64,000 bases of DNA from Betaproteobacteria bacterium GR16-43 (GTDB lineage: Bacteria > Pseudomonadota > Gammaproteobacteria > Burkholderiales > Usitatibacteraceae), in the NCBI GenBank assembly GCA_001953215.1, contig CP019169.1:62001-126000 (forward strand), in the 5' to 3' direction. Below, one piece after another: positions 54,718 to 62,107 of this stretch. The translations under genes and the position numbers were made by a program. Below the pieces are notes generated by a model. The model saw only the letters and a list, made by a program, of their open reading frames with translations, was not told where the DNA came from and did no database searches. Each line of letters begins with the position of its first letter. Position 1 is the stretch's first letter.

Positions 54718-54728
54718 GACGAGGTCGG

Positions 54729-54824
54729 TCACGTTTCGGCCGAGTAGCCCCAGCGTGCCTTGGCTTGAATGGCGCACGCAGAAAGATCCGCTGCTTCAGA
54801 TTCCACCGCTGGCCGAATACTCAT
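54729..54824 (-). pseudogene. 5' fragment of a GNAT acetyltransferase gene
   Basis: 31 codons read MSIRPAVESEAADLSACAIQ then AKARWGYSAET and a stop. The first residues match GNAT-family N-termini (IRPA...A.L...AI.SKA.WGYS) and then the match ends at the junction with the membrane gene. It begins six bases after attC 6, as cassette genes do. Confidence 0.6.
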
Positions 54825-54830
54825 CGGGCA

Positions 54831-54888
54831 ACCTAACGTCCGCGTTCAGCCGCGCGCTTTACGCGTCGGCTGCGACGCGTTGTTAGAC
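54831..54888 (-). repeat. attC 6, 58 bp, short divergent type
   Basis: Minus strand: GTCTAACAACGCGTCGCAGCC at one end and GGCTGAACGCGGACGTTAGGT at the other, resembling compact attC sites of mobile integrons. A second non-family attC in the array. Confidence 0.88.
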
Positions 54889-55265
54889 CGCGGAACACCG
54901 CGCAGTGTACGCCCCACCATAACAGCAGCAAGCGCAAAGACGCCTGCACCCAAGGCGTAAAACGAGACCCAGATCCAGAAGGCCGTTGGCTCATTTGATA
55001 GATGCACTGCCGCACCAAACCTAAGGATGACGGATCCTGTACGAATCCCGTCGAGAACGGTCTCGCCGCAAATGGTTGCGACACCTAGATATCCGAGCAT
55101 CTCGAAAACAGCGCCCACCCGATTTGGAACCTGCCGCACGAAGGTAAGCGCAAGCATGCAAAGAATCACCGCGAGAGCTATCCAAGCCACTGGGTCGGCC
55201 AACGCAGCCCAGGCGCTAAGTACGGCTAGCAATCCCAAGACTACTTTAAGGGCGGCGGACGCCAT
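54846..55265 (-). CDS. Membrane protein reading through its attC (cassette gene)
   Basis: 139 residues from MASAALKVVLGLLAVLSAWA with about four transmembrane helices. Unlike most genes here the frame passes through the first core of attC 6; the last 12 residues (NNASQPTRKARG) are translated attC. Sixty bases separate the ATG from attC 7. Function unknown. Confidence 0.6.
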   Translation of the reverse strand: MASAALKVVLGLLAVLSAWAALADPVAWIALAVILCMLALTFVRQVPNRVGAVFEMLGYLGVATICGETVLDGIRTGSVILRFGAAVHLSNEPTAFWIWVSFYALGAGVFALAAVMVGRTLRGVPRSNNASQPTRKARG

Positions 55266-55325
55266 CGCGGCCCCCAATGAATGAAAGGGACGCTGTCGAT
55301 TCGGCCACTCTCGCCATTGCGGGCT

Positions 55326-55421
55326 GCCTAACGACCGAGTTGAGCGGCCGGGCACGACGCCCATTCGCAATGACATAGCGCGCCACAATGGTTCACGGTC
55401 CGCTCCAACGCGTTGTTAGAC
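55326..55421 (-). repeat. attC 7, 96 bp, main family
   Basis: Core sites GCCTAAC and GTTAGAC, with two centre substitutions (ATAGCG, CACAATG). Confidence 0.95.
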
Positions 55422-55422
55422 A

Positions 55423-55728
55423 TCACCACGTGGCACGCTCTCTTTCACCTTCGTCAACGCTCGCCGCAAAATCCTTTGGATCCGTAACAAGTAGGCTTCC
55501 GCGGCGCTCGGCTTTTCGCAGCGCAAGTCGTGCTGGCCACCACTTGTTGGGGTGCCACACCAGTAGATCTCCAACGCCCAGCTTGCTCAAGGTAATCGAA
55601 AAGCCGGGGCTATCTGCCGATATCCTTGGGGCCGCCTCTATCTCTGCCGCGATCTGCGCCAAGACATGGAAGCGCTCGGACTGAGATAGCGAGTCTACAA
55701 ACTTGAACGATGCCCCTTGGGCGTACAT
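55423..55728 (-). CDS. Hypothetical soluble protein (cassette gene)
   Basis: 101 residues from MYAQGASFKFVDSLSQSERF, no membrane segment. LAQIAAEIEAAPRISADSPG is helical and KLGVGDLLVWHPNKWWPARL aromatic. It begins six bases from attC 8 and ends next to attC 7. No family recognised. Confidence 0.55.
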   Translation of the reverse strand: MYAQGASFKFVDSLSQSERFHVLAQIAAEIEAAPRISADSPGFSITLSKLGVGDLLVWHPNKWWPARLALRKAERRGSLLVTDPKDFAASVDEGERERATW

Positions 55729-55734
55729 GGTGAT

Positions 55735-55830
55735 GTCTAACGACCGAGTTGAGCGGTCGAGCACGATGCCCGTTCGCAAAGACACAGCGCGCCACGATGG
55801 GTCACGGTCCGCTCCAACGCGTTGTTAGAC
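55735..55830 (-). repeat. attC 8, 96 bp, main family
   Basis: Core sites GTCTAAC and GTTAGAC. The arm reads GCGGTCGAGC where others have GCGGCCGGGC. Confidence 0.95.
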
Positions 55831-56097
55831 GTCATGCTTGCTTCGTACCGGCCAAACCTTCGAGCCAAGCCAAGTGCCGATACCGCCTGCCACGGCGCTA
55901 TAGATGGCGCCAAAGAAGACGGCGACTGGCCACATTGAAGCACCTCCTCCAGAGTAGGGGAAGAATACCTCGGCAAATAGCACGAACGCCGGCACGACGA
56001 AGCACGAAACCGCCCAAGCCCAAGCGCGACTCATTCCCGCCCGCAAGAGTACGAATGGGAACAGGAAGGCGGCGATCAGTGATGCGATAACGTACAT
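55825..56097 (-). CDS. Small membrane protein (cassette gene)
   Basis: 90 residues with three hydrophobic helices (MYVIASLIAAFLFPFVLLRA, WAWAVSCFVVPAFVLFAEVF, VAVFFGAIYSAVAGGIGTWL). The TAA stop is part of the GTCTAAC core of attC 8. Function unknown. Confidence 0.6.
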   Translation of the reverse strand: MYVIASLIAAFLFPFVLLRAGMSRAWAWAVSCFVVPAFVLFAEVFFPYSGGGASMWPVAVFFGAIYSAVAGGIGTWLGSKVWPVRSKHDV

Positions 56098-56100
56098 GAC

Positions 56101-56196
56101 GTCTAACGACCGAGTTGAGCGGCCGGGCACGACGCCGACTCGCAAATACACAGCGCGCCGCGATGGTGCACGGTCCGCTCGAACGCGTTGTTAGAC
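56101..56196 (-). repeat. attC 9, 96 bp, main family
   Basis: Core sites GTCTAAC and GTTAGAC. Its AAATACACAGCG variant is shared with truncated attC 1. Confidence 0.95.
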
Positions 56197-56197
56197 A

Positions 56198-56536
56198 TCA
56201 CGAGCCCTTCCTAGGAGTAACTACAGTTACACCCAGGGCATGCAACACTATTCCGGCAACGAAGAGGGTAACGACCGCTGCGACGAAGAATAGAGTCAAC
56301 GCTCCTGGTGAAGCCATCCACCGACCGAATTCACTTTCGGACAGCACCTTTCCCGCGGCGATTGCTGCAATGATGACGGCAAGCCACGCACCGACCAAGA
56401 TGCCCCCAACAGGCGACAGCTCGATATCTGCACCGGGGTGAGATCGCAACCACCGACGGCGCAGTGCAATTTTCAGCACAGCAAATCCCAGGCCGATCAA
56501 GAACACAATTGCTAAATAGATCGCGATCGGGTCCAC
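56198..56536 (-). CDS. Membrane protein (cassette gene, GTG start)
   Basis: 112 residues starting with GTG (VDPIAIYLAIVFLIGLGFAV) a few bases from attC 10; three transmembrane helices, including a long C-terminal one (ALTLFFVAAVVTLFVAGIVL). Function unknown. An upstream GTG would only add translated attC. Confidence 0.6.
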   Translation of the reverse strand: MDPIAIYLAIVFLIGLGFAVLKIALRRRWLRSHPGADIELSPVGGILVGAWLAVIIAAIAAGKVLSESEFGRWMASPGALTLFFVAAVVTLFVAGIVLHALGVTVVTPRKGS

Positions 56537-56541
56537 GTGAT

Positions 56542-56637
56542 GTCTAACGACCGAGTTGAGCGGCCGGGCACGACGCCGACTCGCAATGACACAGCGCGCC
56601 ACGATTTTTCACGGTCCGCTCCAACGCGTTGTTAGGC
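56542..56637 (-). repeat. attC 10, 96 bp, main family
   Basis: Core sites GTCTAAC and GTTAGGC. The centre reads GATTTTTCACGG. Confidence 0.95.
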
Positions 56638-57327
56638 GTCATATCTCTTGGCCAGTTTCTCACTGACCAGCTTTCGTACGGCCCGTGACTCTACGAGGGT
56701 CTCCGCCCACTCAAGACACATTCCCGCCTCGTCGAACTTTCGGAGGCCACTAAGAATGGTCATGATGCTCGCAACACGCTCTACGTAGATGTGGGCGTAT
56801 GCGTCGATTCGACGGGCCCTCCACTTCCGTTCGCAATCGAGTTCAGCGATGTCGCGGTTGAGCGAGCTGCTATAACGCAGAAGTGCCTCGTCGGGAGGGT
56901 CCGAGTAGCGCTCGGCCAAAGCGTAATCTCGCGCGTGGACAATCGCCTCCAGGGCGAGATCGAACCATGCGGCCGCGTTTAAAGGTGCCACCGCGAGCAG
57001 GGTCTTAAACAGCCGGTAGGTATCAACTTCCGCCCCCAGTGATTGGTCAATGGAGGCGACATCGTGGAACAGGTGGCGATCGCCCTGCCCCAAGGCCAAG
57101 ACAGCAGCCTTATTGCCTCGGATCTCTTCGAGCTTGCGGCGCGCTTCGGGGAAAGACTGAGCCAGGTCGATCCAATAGCCCAGGGCGAAAGACAAACGAA
57201 CACCGTAGAGCGCTGGTTCATGCTCAAGGGCATGCTCGTGAAACCAAACATACTCCCCGAGTGCTTCAGCAAACCGGCCCTCCTGTGCTGCGGCCTGCCC
57301 CGCTTTCAGCCTATCGCGCGGATCCAT
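56632..57327 (-). CDS. Hypothetical helical-repeat protein (cassette gene)
   Basis: 231 residues, the longest cassette gene in the window, starting MDPRDRLKAGQAAAQEGRFA. Alternating amphipathic helices (AQEGRFAEALGEYVWFHEHA, NAAAWFDLALEAIVHARDYA) resemble TPR-type solenoids. The stop overlaps attC 10. A scaffold or protein-binding role is possible, but there is no direct evidence. Confidence 0.6.
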   Translation of the reverse strand: MDPRDRLKAGQAAAQEGRFAEALGEYVWFHEHALEHEPALYGVRLSFALGYWIDLAQSFPEARRKLEEIRGNKAAVLALGQGDRHLFHDVASIDQSLGAEVDTYRLFKTLLAVAPLNAAAWFDLALEAIVHARDYALAERYSDPPDEALLRYSSSLNRDIAELDCERKWRARRIDAYAHIYVERVASIMTILSGLRKFDEAGMCLEWAETLVESRAVRKLVSEKLAKRYDA

Positions 57328-57332
57328 ATGAC

Positions 57333-57428
57333 GCCTAACGACCGAGTTGAGCGGCCGGGCACGATGCCGACTCGCGAAGACACAGCGCGCCACGATGGAT
57401 CACGGTCCGCTCCAACGCGTTGTTAGGC
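57333..57428 (-). repeat. attC 11, 96 bp, main family
   Basis: Core sites GCCTAAC and GTTAGGC, with CGCGAAGACAC in the centre. Confidence 0.95.
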
Positions 57429-57429
57429 G

Positions 57430-57717
57430 TCATGCCCGCCAACCACCGAACAACTCGATCTTCAATTCGCCGTTTCGCAGATAGCCTCGGTACACTTCGC
57501 CGCTCGTAAAAAGTCCGTTTGAGAGAACCCCGGTCTCCACTTCGAAGTCGGCGTCCAGTTTCACTTGCTTCCCGTGTACATCTTCAAACGGATACGAGGA
57601 TGGTGTCCAAACCTTCAGGACCGTTTGCCCAGAGAGCGCCTCGACCTTTGCACAGAGCTGAATCTCTACCGGTGACTGTGGTACGTAAGGCGCTGGATTT
57701 ACGAGAGGGTTTTTCAT
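57430..57717 (-). CDS. Hypothetical soluble protein (cassette gene)
   Basis: 95 residues from MKNPLVNPAPYVPQSPVEIQ to FGGWRA. Mixed strands and no signal peptide. The stop is two bases from attC 11 and the ATG three from attC 12, so the cassette is almost all coding. No family recognised. Confidence 0.58.
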   Translation of the reverse strand: MKNPLVNPAPYVPQSPVEIQLCAKVEALSGQTVLKVWTPSSYPFEDVHGKQVKLDADFEVETGVLSNGLFTSGEVYRGYLRNGELKIELFGGWRA

Positions 57718-57720
57718 GAC

Positions 57721-57816
57721 GCCTAACGACCGAGTTGAGCGGCCGGGCACGATGCCCATTCGCAAAGATACTGCGCGCCACGATGGCTCACGGTCCGCTC
57801 CAACGCGTTGTTAGGC
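57721..57816 (-). repeat. attC 12, 96 bp, main family
   Basis: Core sites GCCTAAC and GTTAGGC. Confidence 0.95.
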
Positions 57817-57841
57817 GGCAAGAAGGCACATTTTCTCATGG

Positions 57842-58249
57842 CTACTTCAGCCACCACTTCGCTGCACGCAATCGCTGTGCCTGCTGCTCGTCGAGAGCGG
57901 CTTCGCACGCCCATTGGTTTTCAGTCGCGCCATTCCCCTGGGAAGCAAGTGTATGTGTGAGTGAGCATTCGGCATCACGAAACTTCCGGTACGTGCTCGC
58001 ACTCGCATCAAGCTGTCGCTTGATGTCGTCGCGACGTCTTACCTCGTCCTGGGACTTGACCAAGGCTTGCCGGAGATCTCGATCCGCGTGATTAAGCGCA
58101 GCTTGGGCGGCCTGCGCATATTCGCGAACGCAGCTTGTCATGGCTGGGTGATCGCGGCCTTTCCAGCAATTCGCAATGATGTCGTCGTGGACGCCCGCGA
58201 TCGCCACCCCGGAGATGGAGCAAGCCGCCAAGAATCCGAGATGTCGCAT
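57842..58249 (-). CDS. LprI-like (DUF1311) secreted protein (cassette gene)
   Basis: 135 residues. Signal peptide (MRHLGFLAACSISGVAIAG), then a small helical domain with cysteines in CWKGRDHPAMTSCVREYAQA, FRDAECSLTH and QWACEAALDEQQAQRL, as in lysozyme-inhibitor LprI/DUF1311 proteins. An envelope role is likely; lysozyme inhibition is only a family suggestion. Confidence 0.68.
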   Translation of the reverse strand: MRHLGFLAACSISGVAIAGVHDDIIANCWKGRDHPAMTSCVREYAQAAQAALNHADRDLRQALVKSQDEVRRRDDIKRQLDASASTYRKFRDAECSLTHTLASQGNGATENQWACEAALDEQQAQRLRAAKWWLK

Positions 58250-58255
58250 CTTGCC

Positions 58256-58351
58256 GCCTAACGACCGAGTTGAGCGGCCGGGCACGACGCCCATTCGCAA
58301 TGACACAGCGCGCCACGATGGTTCACGGTCCGCTCCAACGCGTTGTTAGAC
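58256..58351 (-). repeat. attC 13, 96 bp, main family
   Basis: Core sites GCCTAAC and GTTAGAC. Confidence 0.95.
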
Positions 58352-58900
58352 ATGCTTGCTCCACCGGCCGAACTTGTTCAACCAGCGTCCGAAAGACGCG
58401 GCCAAGGGTGAGCTGGAATCCGCGGAGATGCTGCACTGTCCGAGCTTCTTGAACTTAGGACCGTCAGCAGTTGCTCCGATGATCCTCAGCACTTCGCTGT
58501 CGATTCGGTACTCAATGCAGTGATTTCCGGGATAGGCGCGATGGCCGACCGCTAGCGTGCCGGCAAACTGCTCGATCAGTCGGTTCATCGCGAGTTCCGC
58601 CACGGCGAGAGCCGCCTCTCGATCGGGAGCACTAAGTTTGGAAAGGGCTTCGACCTCTCGAGCTTTCACAGCGCCGAGCTTCGATCGATATGAAGCGTCT
58701 TCGGCAAGCGCTTTCAAAGTTTCAAGGATGTCGTTTCTCGATTGAAAGAGTTGGCAGCCGAGGACATCGACATGGCTCTGGGTCTTTTCGTCGGAGTCTG
58801 TGACCAAGACCTCAACTGGAATGGTGTAGTTTGGGATGCGCCACAGAGAGAACGGCTTCGCCGCCTTATCCGGAAATGGTTGGCTGCTCGCGTAACTCAC
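58346..58900 (-). CDS. Hypothetical protein (cassette gene, GTG start)
   Basis: 184 residues from a GTG preceded by GAGGAG at good spacing (58906-58911), a rare clear Shine-Dalgarno among these genes. A helical N-terminal half with LKALAEDASYRSKLGAVKAR is followed by a beta segment around GHRAYPGNHCIEYRIDSEVL. No membrane segment. TAA lies in the attC 13 core. Function unknown. Confidence 0.6.
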   Translation of the reverse strand: MSYASSQPFPDKAAKPFSLWRIPNYTIPVEVLVTDSDEKTQSHVDVLGCQLFQSRNDILETLKALAEDASYRSKLGAVKAREVEALSKLSAPDREAALAVAELAMNRLIEQFAGTLAVGHRAYPGNHCIEYRIDSEVLRIIGATADGPKFKKLGQCSISADSSSPLAASFGRWLNKFGRWSKHV

Positions 58901-58918
58901 CTATGGCTCCTCAAGCAT

Positions 58919-59014
58919 GTCTAACGACCGAGTTGAGCGGCCGGGCACGATGCCCATTCGCAATGACACAGCGCGCCACGGTGGTTCACGGTCCGCTCCA
59001 ACGCGTTGTTAGAT
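58919..59014 (-). repeat. attC 14, 96 bp, main family
   Basis: Core sites GTCTAAC and GTTAGAT. Confidence 0.95.
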
Positions 59015-59020
59015 CTCACA

Positions 59021-59344
59021 CTAGGCACGGAGCAAATCCATAATTGGGCCTCGGGCGCAAACGAGCACGAAGACCGTCGAGGTGATCGCGAACAAAACGG
59101 CCGTCCTGCGGCTCAACGGCACCATCGTCCCACGCGCACGAAGTACGGCGAAAACCCCGGACGCGACGGCCACGATGAGCAGGAGATAGACCGAAAGCCC
59201 GATGCCCAAGTACATAAATCCGGTCGTAAGGTCGAAGCCCCCGCCCGAGCGTTGGACCAGGCCGAGGATGACCCACAATGCCGCGGCAATCAGTGCCGCG
59301 AACATGAGCACGTCTGCGACCGGTGATTTTAGGCGCTGGTCCAT
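59021..59344 (-). CDS. Small membrane protein (cassette gene)
   Basis: 107 residues with three transmembrane helices (VLMFAALIAAALWVILGLV, FMYLGIGLSVYLLLIVAVAS, TAVLFAITSTVFVLVCARG). Begins MDQRLKSPVAD next to attC 15. Function unknown. Confidence 0.6.
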   Translation of the reverse strand: MDQRLKSPVADVLMFAALIAAALWVILGLVQRSGGGFDLTTGFMYLGIGLSVYLLLIVAVASGVFAVLRARGTMVPLSRRTAVLFAITSTVFVLVCARGPIMDLLRA

Positions 59345-59351
59345 GTGTGAG

Positions 59352-59447
59352 ATCTAACGACCGAGTTGAGCGGCCGGCCACGATGCCGACTCGCAATGAC
59401 ACAGCGCGCCACGATGATCCACGGTCCGCTCCAACGCGTTGTTAGAT
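59352..59447 (-). repeat. attC 15, 96 bp, main family
   Basis: Core sites ATCTAAC and GTTAGAT. Confidence 0.95.
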
Positions 59448-59448
59448 C

Positions 59449-59847
59449 TCATCGTAACTTGGCTTGCGGATTGTCATGCACGGCTATGTACCAAAACGCG
59501 AGACTGCCGGCGACCCCTGAAACGATAGCGAAGACTCCCTCGTGGGCGAGACGCCAATAGATCCCCGTTGACGGCGACGACGCGACTCCCCAGCCGATCA
59601 TGGCGAAGATGACTCCGAGGGCAACGAATGGCCAGTGAGAAGAGACGCGAAGACTCCACAAGAGGAGGAACGCGGGTACTCCAAGGACGACGGAGATCAG
59701 AAGTGCCACGACAGCTCCAACTAGCGCACCAAGAAACAGGCCACCGAGATCTGTGAACCCGATGAAGACAAACGGGATGGATGCCACAGTTCCGGCCGCC
59801 ACGCCGAGCAGGGGTGCCGCGATGACTGCTTCAACGATTCGGCGCAT
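59449..59847 (-). CDS. Membrane protein (cassette gene)
   Basis: 132 residues with about four helices, including LFLGALVGAVVALLISVVLG and WPFVALGVIFAMIGWGVASS. A glycine-rich packing pattern. The stop is next to attC 15. Function unknown. Confidence 0.6.
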   Translation of the reverse strand: MRRIVEAVIAAPLLGVAAGTVASIPFVFIGFTDLGGLFLGALVGAVVALLISVVLGVPAFLLLWSLRVSSHWPFVALGVIFAMIGWGVASSPSTGIYWRLAHEGVFAIVSGVAGSLAFWYIAVHDNPQAKLR

Positions 59848-59854
59848 CGATGAG

Positions 59855-59950
59855 ATCTAACGACCAAGTTGAGCGGCCGGGCACGATGCCCATTCGCGAT
59901 GACACAGCGCGCCACGATGACTCACGGTCCGCTCCAACGCGTTGTTAGAA
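59855..59950 (-). repeat. attC 16, 96 bp, main family
   Basis: Core sites ATCTAAC and GTTAGAA. The second core ends in A rather than C, T or G-C, and one arm reads CGACCAAGTTGAG. Confidence 0.93.
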
Positions 59951-59953
59951 GGC

Positions 59954-60277
59954 CTACTTGCCATGAGTCACTCTCAAAACGCGACCATCTTTCTTTGAGA
60001 TTTCGATCTCGGCGACTCCGCCCAGCTGGTAAGCGGAGGGTAGTGAGCCGACCACTGTCCAAACGTCGCCCTTCAGCACTGCCCTATAGGGCTTTTCCTG
60101 CTCGATCTTCTCACGACCGTAAATGGGGCTCCACACAGCAACCGCAATTTGCACAGCGGTTTCGGCATCGGGGACATAACCATTTGGCGGAACGTAATTG
60201 TGAGGCCGTGGTTGCTGAGCCGCGACCAAACTGGCTGCCAAGAGGATCGACGCGGGTGCGAACAGAGAGAGTCGCAT
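59954..60277 (-). CDS. NTF2-fold immunity-type protein (cassette gene)
   Basis: 107 residues. Signal peptide (MRLSLFAPASILLAASLVAA), then AVQIAVAVWSPIYGREKIEQ, PYRAVLKGDVWTVVGSLP and KKDGRVLRVTHGK, the YbbC/YhhH NTF2-fold pattern. About half the residues are identical by eye to those of the gene at 48028 outside the attC array. Family members include immunity proteins for polymorphic toxins; no toxin gene is adjacent. Confidence 0.75.
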   Translation of the reverse strand: MRLSLFAPASILLAASLVAAQQPRPHNYVPPNGYVPDAETAVQIAVAVWSPIYGREKIEQEKPYRAVLKGDVWTVVGSLPSAYQLGGVAEIEISKKDGRVLRVTHGK

Positions 60278-60292
60278 TGCTTCGCGTAGGCC

Positions 60293-60388
60293 TTCTAACG
60301 ACCGAGTTGAGCGGCCGGGCACGATCCCGACTCGCAATGACACAGCGCGCCACGACGGTTCACGGTCCGCTCCAACGCGTTGTTAGAT
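60293..60388 (-). repeat. attC 17, 96 bp, main family
   Basis: Core sites TTCTAAC and GTTAGAT. The first core starts with T instead of purine. Confidence 0.93.
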
Positions 60389-60679
60389 GGCGCTGCCAGT
60401 AATAAGGTCACTCGCCACCTTCCATTCCTTCCAGGGTGTCTCGTATGCGGGGTCCTCCAGCCACAGGTGGCCCTAAGTTCGTTGATGCTTCGCCACCGCT
60501 TCCAGCAACGCCGCCTCGGGGTCGCCCCGCGTGGCCATGGCGAGAAGTACCCCGCCATCAGCCAATAGCTTGGCGTAAACAGCACGATCCTCGGCGCGCT
60601 TCGTTGTGTCTGCGGCGTTAGCTAGTGCGATGACATAGTTGGCCAACGCTGCCGCCACCTGTTTCGACTCGAGCGCCAT
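60383..60679 (-). pseudogene. Helical cassette gene with an in-frame TAG
   Basis: From MALESKQVAAALANYVIALA the frame runs 68 residues to TAG (60473-60475). Without the stop it continues in frame for 29 more codons (GHLWLEDPAYETPWKEWKVA SDLITGSAI, split here) to TAA in the attC 17 core, exactly where cassette genes end. The extension has ordinary composition, so the gene was probably 97-98 residues. The ATG overlaps the last bases of the attC 18 core (GTTAGATG). Confidence 0.6.
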
Positions 60680-60773
60680 CTAACGACCGAGTTGAGCGGC
60701 CGGGCACGACGCCCATTCGCAGTGACACAGCGCGCCACGATGGTTCACGGTCCGCTCCAACGCGTTGTTAGAT
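60678..60773 (-). repeat. attC 18, 96 bp, main family
   Basis: Core sites ATCTAAC and GTTAGAT. The ATG of the gene to its left overlaps the crossover core. Confidence 0.95.
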
Positions 60774-60790
60774 GTCAGCATTGCCCTGAC

Positions 60791-61012
60791 CTAAGCATCT
60801 CTCTGTTGTTTCCCCAGCACCAGGATCTGCCTGCGACGATATTCGGCGGCGAGCTCCAGGGCAAGCCACAGCACAGTGAGGCCGGCACTGACCCACCACG
60901 CCCCTCGCACAAGGAAGTACACCGCGGCCCCAACGAGTGCGACTGTGGAAATGAGCATTCCGAAGCGAACCCGACGCCCTCTGGGATGCTCCACGGTCGA
61001 TTTCGCTGACAT
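60791..61012 (-). CDS. Small membrane protein (cassette gene)
   Basis: 73 residues, MSAKSTVEHPRGRRVRFGML, then two hydrophobic helices (ISTVALVGAAVYFLVRGAWW, VSAGLTVLWLALELAAEY) and a basic tail. Its ATG overlaps the core of attC 19 (GTTAGATG). Function unknown. Confidence 0.6.
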   Translation of the reverse strand: MSAKSTVEHPRGRRVRFGMLISTVALVGAAVYFLVRGAWWVSAGLTVLWLALELAAEYRRRQILVLGKQQRDA

Positions 61013-61106
61013 CTAACGACCGAGTTGAGCGGCCGGGCACGACGCCCATTCGCAATGACACAGCGCGCCACGATGGTCCACGGTCCGCTCCAACGCGTTG
61101 TTAGGC
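61011..61106 (-). repeat. attC 19, 96 bp, main family
   Basis: Core sites ATCTAAC and GTTAGGC. Confidence 0.95.
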
Positions 61107-61508
61107 AGCATGAGTCCTCTTAATGCTTGTGCTCGCCCACCAGATGAGACCCATTGCACCGAGAAAAAATACCCAGAACATTGCCGCTCCGATGAAAAGG
61201 CTCTGCGGACTTCCGCTGGCATTGATGCTTGGATCGTTGGGCAGGTAGTACACCACGACGGGATCACCAAGTTTGAGTGAGACGCAATCGGTTGCGATGC
61301 CATCGTGGCCAATCGACTCGAAAGAATTGGCCCCGATCTCAAATCTATACCGGAATGCGCCGTGATTTGCGCAGATCGTCTCAACTACGGCGCCTCGAGT
61401 CTCGACTCCATGTCGAGTCAATTGTAAGTAGCGTCCCGTGTCTCCTGAAATGAGAGATAGGAGCGCGAACAAGAGAACTGCAGCGCCCCAAATCGCCACT
61501 TTCTTCAT
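61101..61508 (-). CDS. DUF3592-like membrane protein (cassette gene)
   Basis: 135 residues. N-terminal helix (AIWGAAVLLFALLSLISG), a soluble middle with GVETRGAVVETICANHGAFR and DPVVVYYLPNDPSINASG, and a C-terminal helix (FIGAAMFWVFFLGAMGLIWW). This helix-beta-helix order with Y.P.DPS fits DUF3592. TAA is in attC 19. Function unknown. Confidence 0.7.
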   Translation of the reverse strand: MKKVAIWGAAVLLFALLSLISGDTGRYLQLTRHGVETRGAVVETICANHGAFRYRFEIGANSFESIGHDGIATDCVSLKLGDPVVVYYLPNDPSINASGSPQSLFIGAAMFWVFFLGAMGLIWWASTSIKRTHAA

Positions 61509-61511
61509 GCT

Positions 61512-61607
61512 GCCTAACGACCGAGTTGAGCGGCCGGGCACGATGCCGACTCGCAATGACACAGCGCGTCACGATGGTTCACGGTCCGCTCCAACGCGTT
61601 GTTAGAC
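61512..61607 (-). repeat. attC 20, 96 bp, main family
   Basis: Core sites GCCTAAC and GTTAGAC; one centre change, CGCGTCACG. Confidence 0.95.
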
Positions 61608-61617
61608 CGCACCGTTG

Positions 61618-61995
61618 CTAGACGCATAGGAAGCGGGCCAGTTCTGACCACGTGGACCTCGGAGGAATTGCTTTCATCGCCTTCTCGCTCGCTGGAGGAT
61701 CGGAATGCGTCCTGGGCGTGCCCTCGGCGGAGGCATCGGGGTAGATCACCACCCGACCTACGGAGTACGTCTTCGCCACACAGTCGACGGTAGCGTCTAT
61801 CGCGTTTGATCCAGGGTTGGTTCCCAAGACATAGGTGAAAGAGACCGTATTGCCCGTTCGCTGAATCGAGACTCGGTCGACGTGAAGTTGAGCACCAAAA
61901 TCACTTGGCACCGCCATGAGATCCCTTGCCTGCGACGATAGTGGTAGAAGAGCAAGGATTGTGAAGACGAATCGGGCGGATACGGTTGAATTCAC
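61618..61995 (-). CDS. Surface-adhesin-E-like secreted protein (cassette gene, GTG start)
   Basis: 125 residues from GTG 61995. Signal peptide (VNSTVSARFVFTILALLPLS), then VDRVSIQRTGNTVSFTYVLG, ATVDCVAKTYSVGRVVIYPD and the end IPPRSTWSELARFLCV. The strand order and the two late cysteines resemble the surface-adhesin protein E family. Probably periplasmic or outer-envelope. Confidence 0.6.
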   Translation of the reverse strand: MNSTVSARFVFTILALLPLSSQARDLMAVPSDFGAQLHVDRVSIQRTGNTVSFTYVLGTNPGSNAIDATVDCVAKTYSVGRVVIYPDASAEGTPRTHSDPPASEKAMKAIPPRSTWSELARFLCV

Positions 61996-62010
61996 GATCT
62001 CTCCGGTGCG

Positions 62011-62106
62011 GTCTAACGACCGAGTTGAGCGGCCGGCCACGATGCCGACTCGCAATGACACAGCGCGCCACGATGTCTTACGGTCCGCTCCAACGCGTTG
62101 TTAGCT
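62011..62106 (-). repeat. attC 21, 96 bp, main family
   Basis: Core sites GTCTAAC and GTTAGCT; the second core ends CT. Confidence 0.94.
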
Positions 62107-62107
62107 G

